Of a stretch of 64,000 nt of DNA, positions 37,641-48,900 are shown piece after piece (the first letter of the stretch is position 1; each line of letters opens with the position of its first letter). The notes below the pieces were generated by a model. The model worked only from the letters and a program-made list of their open reading frames with translations, was not told the DNA's origin and made no database searches. Position numbers and translations under genes: made by a program. The stretch lies in the NCBI GenBank assembly GCA_034670405.1, contig JAXDDX010000001.1:11241001-11305000 (forward strand). The letters run 5' to 3'. This DNA is from Hoplostethus atlanticus (lineage: Eukaryota; Chordata; Actinopteri; Trachichthyiformes; Trachichthyidae).

Positions 37641-37737
37641 AAAAACTTTTGTTTGCAAATCCAAAAGTTTTGTTTGCGAATCCAAAAGTTTTGTTTCCGA
37701 ATCCAAAAGTTTTGCTTGCAAATCCAAAAGTTTACAT
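37641..37737. repeat. ~21-bp tandem repeat, about 4.5 copies
   Basis: Units of the form aatccaaaagttttgtttgc repeat with single-base changes at the junction (aaatcc versus gaatcc). It lies just past the 3' end of the adjacent minus-strand LINE relic and might be part of its tail. Confidence 0.9.
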
Positions 37738-37769
37738 CCTGACACTATATGTCACATCATAGGTTGCCC

Positions 37770-38735
37770 CTATAATAAATTTGCCTCCATACTCTCTTCA
37801 CCCCAGTCTTCTCTTTTCTACACTACCCCAATTCACACAATGTCCTTGTTTTGCTCGAGAAACTTCCCTCGCACACCTTATTGCCTCCACCTGATGATGA
37901 ATCTCTTCAACTACCGTTTTCCTTTTTTCTAATGGCGTTGCTCTACTCCACACACTACTACTCCCTTCACAAAGCCCTAAACCTCCTCACCCAGGCTGCA
38001 CCTGGCCTACAATGTTTCTATATCTAAGTGCTGCCTGTGTTTGCTTCACTGCCTCTTTTGGGTTCCACTTCTGCCATGTTTTAACTGTAGGCTCTATACT
38101 GCTAACCATTAGATCCTTTGACTCAGTCAGAGTCATTTCCAATCTTATCTTGGCATGCCTTCGGTACTCCTCTGTCAGGCTAGATAACAGTAATTCTAAA
38201 ATGCCTTTCCCATACAAAGCCACGCTGCTTAAACAGTGTGGGGCTGCAAGACACTTTCTAATGAATGAGCTAACCAACCTTTCTAGCTTTTCTACCTTTG
38301 ACAGGGGAACCTCATACACATACACATACATACACATACACATCAGCATACATACACATCAGCCGAGGCAACAATCCATATTGCAGGCTTCCTTTCCTGG
38401 AAGCCCAGGATTGTCTATACCTGTAATGCCTTGTATCACTTCCTGCCTCAACTCCTGAAATTGACCCCTATCACTGAGGCTTGAGTCATACCATCTTCCT
38501 AAGCTTTTGACCGGTTTCTCTATCACTGTTGGCACCACTTTGTCATCTATAAAAAACTTTTTGTCTGCCACTTTCCCCTTAACAATAGAGCTACTCCTTG
38601 ACTTACTTGGCTTCACTTTCATCCTAGCCCTCTTTAGATTATTATACTGCTTGTTCATAAACCTACTGGGAGCTGTACCAGTAGGAGCTGTGTTGACAGG
38701 ATTGTTCCAGGTAGTCTTCAGAGGCAGACCCATTT
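37770..38735 (-). pseudogene. LINE-like reverse transcriptase C-terminal relic
   Basis: Two minus-strand frames are parts of one ancestral protein. The upstream one (38359-38733) contains PSKSRSSSIVKGKVADKKFF and later PVKSLGRWYDSSLSD. The downstream one (37987-38349) contains YEVPLSKVEKLERLVSSFIR, then LSSVALYGKGI and AVKQTQAALRYRNIVGQVQ. These blocks match, from memory, a reverse-transcriptase-containing non-LTR element common in fish and invertebrate genomes. A CATACA microsatellite at 38312-38361 replaces the protein between them and breaks the frame. Homology continues weakly in shifted frames to about 37770. The RT catalytic core would lie upstream and is not visible, so this is a 3' fragment. 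The plus frames over it are antisense shadows. Which LINE clade is uncertain. Confidence 0.7.
38312..38361. repeat. (CATACA)n microsatellite within LINE relic
   Basis: CATACA/CACATA units with a CATCAG interruption. It sits exactly where the two reading frames of the LINE relic part. Confidence 0.9.
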
Positions 38736-39063
38736 ATGACGATGCCGAGCTGCGTTCCAGAGGGGATGCACAATACCTGCGTCCAGGCCACCGGAGGCTT
38801 TTGTTTCTATAATTTTATTTTTGTGGCGATTTGGTTCTCGGCAGTGCTGGAAAGTGAGAACCTATACCCACGCTCTTCTTTTTTGTCTTGTCCTGTTGTC
38901 CTTTCCCTAATCCCTCAATTATCCCAGAAGCTTGGGGATCCCCCCTGAGGGGTAGGCAGTGTAGGGCAGCACCAAGGGTGGGTCCAAGTGGGAGGGCGTC
39001 ATCCACGTGAGTTGTTGTGTTTGTTGTGCTTTACTCTAGTGAGCTAGCGAGCAGTGGCTACAG
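38736..39063. other. GC-richer segment beside the LINE relic
   Basis: More GC-rich than its surroundings. A 63-codon minus frame at 38815-39006 reads into the LINE direction and could be an upstream part of the same element, but I do not recognise it. Confidence 0.35.
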
Positions 39064-39151
39064 CTATTTGGATGTGATAGGTTAGCAAGCTAACATTACT
39101 TGTTAACCTATTTGGATGTGATAGGTTAGCAAGCTAACATTACTTGTTAAC
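39064..39151. repeat. 44-bp tandem duplication
   Basis: Two adjacent 44-bp copies (39064-39107, 39108-39151) starting ctatttggatgtgatagg. Each contains the palindrome-like gttagcaagctaac. Confidence 0.95.
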
Positions 39152-40333
39152 ATTACTTGCAACCAGAGCTACAGCAAGCAGGCAAGGTATTTTAGGTTAC
39201 TTCTGGTAATGCTACACACGAGGAAGACCAACAATCTCCAGCTTTTTGCCCGAATGTGACTGGTTCTCATGCCATGATCATGGTGCTCATTTGCATAATA
39301 TATATTTTTTAAATTTTAACGTTGCATGGTTGGCTTGGTTCACATCCCGTTATGCCGTGGGTACACGGTAATTTGCTTCTCATAGACAATGAATGGAGGC
39401 AAATTGTTTCCCTTGTGAAATCACCTCTGGTTTGCAACTACTGTGAGACCGGCTGATGCCTTCTTGTTCCTCACTTGGCTGACATGCATTTTATATGTAT
39501 GCGGTCGGTTTTAATAACTGTTGGAAAGGAGTTGGAGAAATGTCATCTTTTCCCCCACAGAGACATGACCTTTGGCTAGTGGCTAAAGTTAATTGGAGAA
39601 ATCAGTGGCTACTCCGTAAACCTTTTTGCCTTTGCAGCAAGCATTTTGTGAGTGTCTCAGATATTATACATAGATGATACATATTATGGACATTATTGTT
39701 AAACTTGTCAATTCTGACTCTTATTCCTTGGCTTGGTTTTAACTTGTAGCTAGACACAGGGTCTGTGTCACAGCACAATGTTATTGTACCACATAAATTC
39801 TCAAGAAGTCAAAAATGTATAATTTGTGGCAGGCAAGGTGATTAATAATTACTAATCAATAATCAATGTGGTGTGGCAGTCACATTTTGGTCTGTGATGT
39901 TATAATACTGAGCTGCTAGTCAATTAGTATCATAAGCTATAAAGCATACTAATACAGGGAAGAGGTGATTAGGAACAACTGTTTATATGGCCGATTAATT
40001 TACATTTTATTGTAGGGTCTACTGTTTCTGCTGTAGGCATGTTGATTGATCTGTCTTGGCTGACCAGTTATAAGAGATCCTTATGTGTAAAATATGGCAA
40101 GTTTTTCTGAATACAGGGAAAGTTTAAAAAAAAAAAAGTTTGAGCTTTTCCAGTTCAAAATGACAACGAGGTCCCTAAGAGTAGTGTAAGTTGAGTAGTG
40201 TGAGTTCTGTCTTCCTGTCTTTGTTTTGTTCATTTCTATAGGGAATTAGTCTTTTGACAGTAGTGCAATCTAACTGTCAGGGTTGACGAGTGCGTATGTC
40301 CTCTGTAATATGGCACTTGATTGTTGGATGTGA
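39152..40333. other. no recognised gene
   Basis: AT-rich DNA with an A-run at about 40126-40137 and no exon or transposon recognised. Confidence 0.5.
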
Positions 40334-40366
40334 CTGTGTGTGTGTGTGCGTGTGTGTGTGTGTGTG
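40334..40366 (+). repeat. (GT)n microsatellite
   Basis: GT run with one CG interruption, about 65 bp upstream of a tRNA-derived SINE. Confidence 0.9.
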
Positions 40367-40429
40367 AGCTTTTGTTGATGCTTTTTGTGGGTGGGGGTTG
40401 GGTGCATGTGAATTGAAGTGTGACTGTCC

Positions 40430-40552
40430 GGCCCGGACAGCTCACTCGGTAGACTCTCAGTCTCAGGGTTGTGGGTTTGAGCCCCCACATAGTCTCAAGT
40501 ACCTTTGTAAGTCACTTTGAATAGAAGCATCTGCTAAATGACTGTAATGTAA
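40430..40552 (+). mobile_element. tRNA-derived SINE
   Basis: The head resembles a tRNA: an A-box-like region (cagctcactcggtagac) and a B-box-like ggtttgagccc at 40474-40484, the internal RNA polymerase III promoter elements. The tail (40506-40540, beginning tgtaagtcactttgaatag and ending ctgctaaatg) matches the conserved 3' tail of many teleost SINEs, which is borrowed from a partner LINE. It ends in a TGTAATGTAATG repeat. Candidate target-site direct repeats TGACTGTCC (from 40421) and TGACTGCC (from 40553) flank it. Transcripts would be mobilised by a LINE reverse transcriptase acting in trans. The box mismatches suggest an old copy. Confidence 0.85.
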
Positions 40553-43500
40553 TGACTGCCATGCACTTCAACACTAAAATCATGGCTAGTCCTAAGCAGG
40601 TTTCCTTGGGTCTTCTTGATTTTTGTTGTTAGTGTGATGTTGTCATCAACTTATTATTTTGCTTTTTTTCAGTGGATTGGCGGTATTTGGTGACATGGGC
40701 AGACCTGCTTCTGGTGTCTGCTCTGCTTTTTTGAACCCACCTTTCAGGCCTGAATCTCTGCCAATTCAGCCGATACCCATCCACACTCCAGAGGGGAAAT
40801 TAGCTTTGAGATAACTTTACAGCTGTCCAGGTACAGAAGTTCACCACGAGGGGCTCATCTACCTCAGCTGTAATCACATAAGCATACACTCGTTACTCCT
40901 GTAAAGCCCCTGCTGGCTACATGGGTTACTGCTCTACCTGCTTGATTCTCTAGGAAAAAACTAAAACTTTTCTGACAACCTAATCCGCAAACTTAAGCCT
41001 AGCACTGCTGATTCTTTGAAAGTAATAACTTTTTTTGGTGAGAGGACGAAGTAGAGCTTCTGCTGACCACAACCTGCTTAGTTATTATTTATTTCCTTGT
41101 CAAGTCATTGCTGGTTCAGTCTGGTATTTTGACAGAGAGTGACAAGTTTAATTTAAACAGATATGGCCCAGGAATGCAAAAAAATACCCCAATTTCACTG
41201 GCTGAACAGATGCAATCGAATGGTGTCAGCGCCATATACAAATGTGTTAGTGTTGCACCTTTTTCTGTCAAGCAGTTCCAATTCAACAAAATAGTATTTG
41301 TGCTAATGTGCCTGCCATGGCCAATGTCTGCCACGTTCAACTGAGGAGAACAATTGGCCTGTCTCAGGTTCCATTACTCCTGTGATATTACATATTTGCT
41401 AGCTGTAATGGCACGCATTTATAGATGCTCACAGCATGAATCTACAGACCACAGTGGGGGGCTTTTGAATCTCAGCATGGCTAAAGGCTTATGCTGACCT
41501 GTGTGGAGCCCCTCTGATTAAGCCAGAACCCTTGGTTTTATAGTAAGGGATTTTTGATGTTAGGAAATGGAATGGTGTAGCAACTGAAAGGCATATGCTG
41601 CACATCAGGGGATAGTATATAGTAGTATAGAGATTTTTTACAACACGTTTCAGTGTTTTTGATGGATACCTTGCATATGCAAGAACAAAGAGCAATTTTT
41701 CATGCACACAGATTTTAGAAAACAAAATCTGCTTATTTGGCACAAGTGCAAGAGAACAAGTGTATTGTTTTGTTATGGACATCTGGAGAATGCATGACGA
41801 TTGTCTCTGAACCCAGTCCAGGAATAACGTATCCAGTAGTGTTTCATGGATAATTACTCCCTGTGTGAGCGCTAGTGGAGGCCTGGCCTGTGTGTGGCAT
41901 CCTTCCTTGTCCCTAATGAGCACTTTGCCATTACCACAATTACTTTCTGTGTGCAATGGCCACTCCGAAGCATTTGGATGTAATAATTTTGTCCAATCTT
42001 TGTTTACTTTTCCTGGTTCTTGTTCAAGGTGGTAACTTAAAAGAACAAAGTAATTTCCTTGCAATGACTTTAAATGACAAAACCTCACTTGAATTCATAA
42101 GGATTCCAGAAAAAAAATATATATATCTAGGGGTAGCAAATTCATGCTTCAATGAGAGGTAGTGGGATGTTGATGAAAAGTGGGTCTGAAAATCGATACC
42201 CACAATCTCTCATCTCACCTTTTTTCATCTGACCATATTTTGCAAAATGTGATCAAAAGGTGGCCGCACCAATACAGAATACGTTTAACAGGTTCAGGAA
42301 CTGTGTCTTTTGTCATGAACCCAATTAAAACACATAGAAAGTCATTGGGAAAGTTGCTTGTAACAGTTGGTGTTGCTGTTTCTTTCCTACTGTACTTCTA
42401 GTATTTTATAGCAATACATTGATATGAAAAACCTTCATGTAACAGCTTTGAGTAGGTCTTTCAGGTCATTGAAAAAATAATTAGCAGGATTAGAAGATTT
42501 CAGTTTTTATTTAGAACGACTTCTCAGTGCAGATTTTATTTTTTGCATTTTTGTAGTTTTGCCCACCTTGAAATTAAGACAGCTGTTCATCAGGATGCTG
42601 CCTTTGCTCTGTCTGCCAAAACCTTGCACAGCAACTAGAAATACATGGCTGAGCAAGTTTATAATATTGTTGTGCAGAAATACCAAAGATGAGCCATATC
42701 CTGTAGTAATTGGTTAGTGTGCCATAATTAAAAAAAAAACAATGTATTGTTGCATTTGAGTTCATTGTTGCATATGAATTTCCATTTGAGGAGCTTGTCC
42801 AGATATTTTGTGGGGCATAAGTCACATGAATCTCATTGATTCCTTTGAGTCTGAAATTCCTAAAAGCACCTAATCTTCTCATATCACATTAGCTACTTTG
42901 GAGCATAAATATTCATTAGGCCTCAAATGCTGCCATGAAATGCATAAGTCTGCTGAGGGGCAGAACAGAGCAATGACATCAGAGCTAAGCAAATGGACAG
43001 CCAAATTATTATCCAGCACCAACCAAAGCCTGTATTAGAATTCCTAACATTTCCTGTTTCTGTTTTTCTCTTCGCCTTGTTGATCTTTCACTGATGGATG
43101 TGGAAGATCACCCCAGGGAAGAGGAGACATTTTGGTTTAATTGTGTGTGATTGGCAGATGGAGTGTTGATTTCCTCTCCTGTCTGTCTGGTTTTAGGTTT
43201 CAGAGAGTGGGGGCCCATGCAAAGCAACTTTGAACAACTTAGAATCCAGTGATAAATATAGTGACCTGATGTGGAGTTGAAATCTAAACTTGAGAAAATT
43301 GCCAGTAAAGTGGTAAATGGATGTCAATGTGCAGATTCTGGAATCAATTTGACATTTGGGGTGTGACCAACTGCTCATGCTTAGTTTAGGGAAACTCTTA
43401 CTTCTACCAGGGTTCATGTTTTATTTGCACTGAAGCAAGCCAAGCTATCAAATGCTGACAATTGCTACTTAAACATATGCTTACTATTTGAGTCAAGTTT

Positions 43501-44579
43501 GCTCCTTGTGTGAAATTGGCCTGATTCATGTATTTGAACCTGAAATTAAAACAAATGATCACAAATATATATTGAAGTGAATTTTACAAACTCATCCAAG
43601 CCAGAAAGAATGCTACTGCAGAGAAATGGACTCCATGTCCAAACACCTGACATGGGTATGTCCAGCTCCTAAACTGAATAAGGCATCTGCATTTTGTTTC
43701 CCATGGTTCATTGCATTATTTACCTTTCTGCTGCTTTTGATGCAAAACTTAACAGTGATCTGTCTCCCACAGGGGATTATCCATTGGGGATCAAGCCCAA
43801 GAACTCCTAAACTGGACTGGAAACTGGAAATAAAAGCATGACACAGATCATTTGGGCTGCTGTCAAGGTAACAATTACTTTTTTTTCATAGCATCAGGAT
43901 TTGTCATCACCACAAATATCTTGTGAAAACTGCAAATGTGAGGCCCTATTCTAACATGACCATCTGCATTCAAACTCTTAAATGCGCACTTGGAGAGAAT
44001 GATTGATAATGACTTTAAGGACAATGACTCAAGATAATAATAAGTAAAGGGAAAGTTGTTTCATTTTGTCACATCTTCTCAGAGAGCCCAAAATCCATTT
44101 CAGAAGCCCTGAATAGCCTACACCCAAATCCATACAATCAACTCAAATGAGGTGGGGCATAATTTGAGAAAGTGCACCATAAGGCTTTAATTCTACAAAA
44201 GATTCTACACGTTGGTGGAGAACATCCTTATGTCTATTAGTGACTGCAAAATATCCTAATTGACAACACACCTTGATCTCAATTTGCTTCCATCTCTAAA
44301 CTCAAATAAGGCAAATTAACACACACTATGGTACTGTACTTTATTACACTTCTGTTGATATTCCATCTGAAAGGTAGTCCTATATCCTAAAGGAGAAAAT
44401 ATTCTGTTGGCTTTGGTGACATTCATTTGGATGCAATTTTCCCTCTGTAGGAACAAAAGTGGTACACAATAAGCCTATTCTTTCCAGGGCACTTTATTGC
44501 TTCTTTAGAAGTAATAGAAACAGGCTTTCAAATGGAGGATTTGTCTGAGTTCAAATTTTCAAACAAGCTGAGACAATCT
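40553..44579. other. no recognised gene
   Basis: About 4 kb with no recognised exon or transposon, apart from the long minus-strand open frame listed at 41489-42088. Confidence 0.5.
41489..42088 (-). other. unusually long open frame, unidentified
   Basis: This 199-codon minus frame is the longest complete one in the window. Its first codon is GTG rather than ATG, and the first Met inside it comes about halfway along. The predicted product has no repeats, signal peptide or motif that I recognise. At ~40% GC a frame this long is expected by chance in only a few percent of such windows (rough estimate), which is suggestive but not strong. There is no clear splice context, CpG island or retroelement homology. 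It may be chance, a relic of an unrecognised element, or a conserved noncoding block. Confidence 0.2.
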
Positions 44580-44705
44580 GGGCAGGGGACGAGAACAACT
44601 AATGCTCTACCCTCCCCCAACATCTGCTATCAAAGTGCCCTTGAGCAAGGCACTGAACTCCCAACTGCCCCAGTGGAGCTGCCCGGCAGCTCACAGGTCT
44701 GATTT
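44580..44705 (+). repeat. teleost dispersed-repeat fragment
   Basis: The stretch with tgcccttgagcaaggcactg followed by cccaactgccccagtggagc matches a short interspersed repeat often seen in fish genomes (TGCCCTTGAGCAAGGCAC...CAACTGCTCCAGTGG). Recognised from memory; ends are not resolved. Confidence 0.6.
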
Positions 44706-45609
44706 TAATGGAGCATGAAGTAGGGCATTGCTGAAAAAATTGCCTGCTCAGCATACATTCCCTAGGCAAATACAGATGAAAAAAATGCTAATGCTTGAGT
44801 AGTACTGTTATGAAATCACTATTGATCTGTACCATAATAAAACAAGAGGTAGAGTTAATCACACCAAGTGCCCACTTTGCCTTTGCTTTTCCAAGAGAAT
44901 TTGTCCTACCTTTTTAAAATGATTTCCAATGTATCCAGGGAGAATGGTACACATTGTTCATGAAAAAGCAAAGTAATGCCAAAGACCTTGTGGTGCACTG
45001 GGCACTTGGCAAAGTCATTGAAATGTAGGAAAAGTTGACCCAAATGGGGTTGCAGAGAGTGTCACAATCTCCAACCAATAACCATAGCAGAACATATTTA
45101 TGCAAGCGCTACCATCAAAGACAGTGTGAAAGTGTGCCTTTTTTCCTTTTTGCCCAGTTTTCTTTTTTTCATATGCAGTGAATCAGTAAACTGTGATTGA
45201 AACCTGTAATCATGTGCAGATATGCAATTCCAGGAGAGATAAGTACCCCTGTGGGACTACACACAACCATAATAACTCAGGCAAACAAGCAATTTGAACA
45301 AAGATGTTGGTAACTTAACAGTGTGAAACCACGTCAATCTCTCTCATTCTGTCTGTCTCTCTCTGTTTAACTGAGTATTTCTAATTAGCAACAAAAAGAT
45401 GAAGTTCAAGGGAATTACATTCACAAAAGGGCATGAAAATTGAAGATTTGAGCATGCAAATGCCTTTGATGTCAGAATTTACATTTAAAATTAACCACAG
45501 GTTCTCATCACTCTTGTATCACTATACCACCAATATTGGCTCCAGTATTTTAAAGGAAGTTCACTCAGAAGTGACGTTCTGGCATTGGAGTGGAAAGAAA
45601 AGCTTGAAT
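44706..45609. other. no recognised gene
   Basis: AT-rich DNA without a recognisable feature. Confidence 0.5.
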
Positions 45610-45617
45610 CATACTAC

Positions 45618-45939
45618 TAGAGATGGTCGGATACTGTGGTATCGATATTGCGATACTCACATACTCATTTGGTATCGATTCCTTTTGAAAAGCATCAGTT
45701 TCAATGTTATTTGTATTCCAAAATGCGGTTGGATCACTCCTGTGTCTTCTCTGCACTTTTGTAGCACATATGTTTCTGCCAATGAACAGCAACAGGGGTG
45801 AGACCTAGGCCACTGCTGGCACACATTATCATTTAAAAAAATCATATTCTCATTTAAGAAATTCTCTGTATCTGTAAAATTGCTACATAAAATATCGGTA
45901 TCGGTATCAAATACAAAATGTTGGTATTGCCCATCACTA
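45618..45939. mobile_element. hAT-like nonautonomous element (MITE), 322 bp
   Basis: The ends are imperfect inverted repeats: left TAGAGATGGTCGGATAC, right (complement) TAGTGATGGGCAATAC, with a shared inner GATACCGAT-like motif. They are flanked by 8-bp direct repeats CATACTAC (45610-45617) and CATATTAC (45940-45947), differing at one base. The 8-bp target duplication and TAG-type ends fit the hAT superfamily. There is no transposase, so it would have needed a source element in trans. The frames over it on both strands (45433-45801, 45565-45845) are not genes. Confidence 0.75.
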
Positions 45940-45947
45940 CATATTAC

Positions 45948-48900
45948 ATATGGGTGGATTTAAAACAATTTAAACCCCACTGGTACTACTTAGAGCTGGA
46001 TAACTAATGTGACCTATTATTCCATGTCCTCGAGAAGAGAATATTTCAGACTGGATATTATAGTGACTGCTGATGACATTAGAAGTTAATACATTTCCTA
46101 CACCATGAGGTGTGTACTGTGGTGGGGCTGTGATTCTACCCCCTAATCTAATATTGGAGATGAGAGTATGCTATACTGAGGATATTTCATACACTAAATC
46201 TAATATCAGAACAATGTCTATTGATTTAGAAACACAATTAACCTTGGTCAAATTAAATTTAAATACAGCTTAAACCTCTCTGGCATAAATCCAGCCACCA
46301 TAAATCTGTTGAAATCTGTAGCATTATAATACCTGAGACCAGGATTTCTGGCTCATATTCAGAGTGGTTTCAGAGTAATAAAAGGTTGGTTTTAGTAGTT
46401 TGGTTGGGGATATATTGGTCCAATAAAACCTGGTGATTATCAAAGCGGGACCAAGTGTGATTATTTACGTTAGTAGTTTATCACTAGAACTAGCCCTTAC
46501 TCAACAAATACACTACACTCAAATACACTACAGTATTAAAGGACTACACACACTTTTTGAGAAATCGGCCCGTAGGTGAACGGACCATTCATATGATGTG
46601 AGGATTGGCTCTGGATTACTAAAGATCTCTCTTCTTACCTTAGATAATGCTAGTTGCCTATGGGGCACTTCATATACTGTATGCTAACATGTTAACATGT
46701 GCACCATATATCTGCCAGAGACACAAGAGATGATTTTGGTGGTACTCCTGTCGTAACATGTCAAAGGTATGTTGGCTAATGAGCCAGTTTCCCAAGTCAG
46801 TGTACTCCTTGAACAATTGGTCATATCTGGCATGTAATGGTAATATGTATACAGCATATGACCAAATACACTGTAGTTCTGATGTGAAATTTACTTTGGG
46901 GTGATGAAGTGTACACAGAAGATACTGGATGATGTATACGTCTTTGAAATATCAGCTCTTCACCCAGATTTTTTGAAATGCAAACATTTCTGCAAACAAA
47001 CACCACAACAAAGCTATAACCCTGGCTAAGTCTTGAAGAATCTTGATAAACTGTCTCCCTTGTTCAACATCGGTAACCCATTATTCATTTGTTTAATCAC
47101 AACAAGGATCGCCGTTTCATCCTTGCTTACAATAAGCTAGCAGGGGGCTTTGTAATTGCTCTTTTTAATGGGAAAAAGAGATGGGTGTTCTGCCTCCCTG
47201 TGCAGTGTCTCCTAAACACCTGGCCCCCATTGAGCACTGCCTAGCCTTTGATCTAAGCTCCAGAGACCCTTTGTCTTTCAGCAGAATTATGGATTAGCAT
47301 CAGCATGAACAAGAGCAGACATTTGGATAGCTAAGTATATTATATGTAGCGAGAAAGAGAGCAAGAGATACTGTTGCTTGAAATGATTCTTTCAGTGGCG
47401 TAGGCAGTACTGAAGTAGGTTTGAAACTTGATACCAAAAGCACCAAAGCAAAAATATAATTACAAGATGATGTGTGTGATTAATGTGAAAGTAATCTTTA
47501 GCGCAGAGTGCTAGTATTTATCATTTCAAATAGTTCTGAGTGCTTCATAGGCAATTTTCCATGACATTATGCTATGGCTATTTTTTCTACCATTGTAGCA
47601 AAATTATTTATTGTGCTAAGGTGACAACACGAAGAGTGAACAAGTTACAAAGATTTACCCAATTGGTGGGTCACAATGGGCAGACAGGCTTTTCTCACAT
47701 TGCTCTATCATCATCCCTGTGGGTAGGAGACACTCAAATGTGTGAAACCAATGAGTGGAAAGGCAGATGTTTTTCCCTTTCCCACATTATCACCTCTCCT
47801 AACACCTTAAGCTCAATCTACAGATACAATGCAAAAGGCACATGCAGTCTAGGTAGTAGCACATATTTTCAGATTAGTATGTATCTTTTCTGTATCTTTA
47901 GACGGGAGGTCTGTCCTGGAAATATCTACACTGCATTCAGTGAGAAACTTGAGCAACTTAGAACCTATGATTTGATCTTTGATCTAACCCAAATCACCCC
48001 GTTGATACCCTAAAGGCATTTCATGTGGAACTAAAGTATGGCTCCGTTTATCATCTGACCTACATTGGGCAACAGTAAGGGCCAAAGTAGGTGCAATTTA
48101 ATACTATTTTTAGTTTTAATGCAGTGATAGATTATATGGCTGGCCATGCGTAGGTACAGTTTGAATCAATATCAATATGTAGGTGTAGTACAAATCAAAG
48201 GCGCATAACCATTTGACCATGAGAACATATTGAAAGATTCTGCAAAATTTCAGGCAAAGAGGAGACAATCCTCCCAAAAGAGACATCACATGAGCCCTTG
48301 AGCAGGCCTCTTGACGTACAGCAGGGGTTCCAGAAGCACACTCTCCCCTGATATCACTAGCAGTGTGTGAGCACTGCTCTCATATGCACAGAATACCCTG
48401 GCTTCTCACAGTACCAATATATGGCGTTACATGTAAGGAAAACCTCAGTGCCCCAATATTACAGTATTGTAAAGCCACCGAATTTTATTCCTCTTCCAGC
48501 TACTTGTTTCAGCATGGCAGCAGAATCATAATATGCTGACATAATATGACAGATCTACTGATATAAGAAAACATCCATGCATTTGCTAGCTAAAGGTAAT
48601 GTATGTGTGGTATTAAGGTACTGCGTACAGCTATACCCACTTGAATCCATGTTTCCCACTGCAATAAATTATATATGGGTTACCATAACAAATTTCTTTG
48701 GTAGTGATGTGGTTGTTATGGTTGATGACATTCATTAATGAATTACATTTTAAGAATCTAAATATAATAGTCCTTAAATCTATTAGGTTTTTTAATCATT
48801 ATTATAGAATTGTTACTTTAAGTAGCCCAACAATATTGGGTTATGCCTTGTTTATTAGATTATTCCACAATTATTATTGTGTATTATTGTCTAATTATTA

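Noticed and set aside
38012-38458. 148-codon plus frame
   Set aside because: It is antisense to the LINE relic, whose minus-strand frames carry recognisable conserved blocks.
40430-40500. A genuine tRNA gene
   Set aside because: The A/B-box region is imperfect, the acceptor stem does not close, and the head continues into a known SINE tail.
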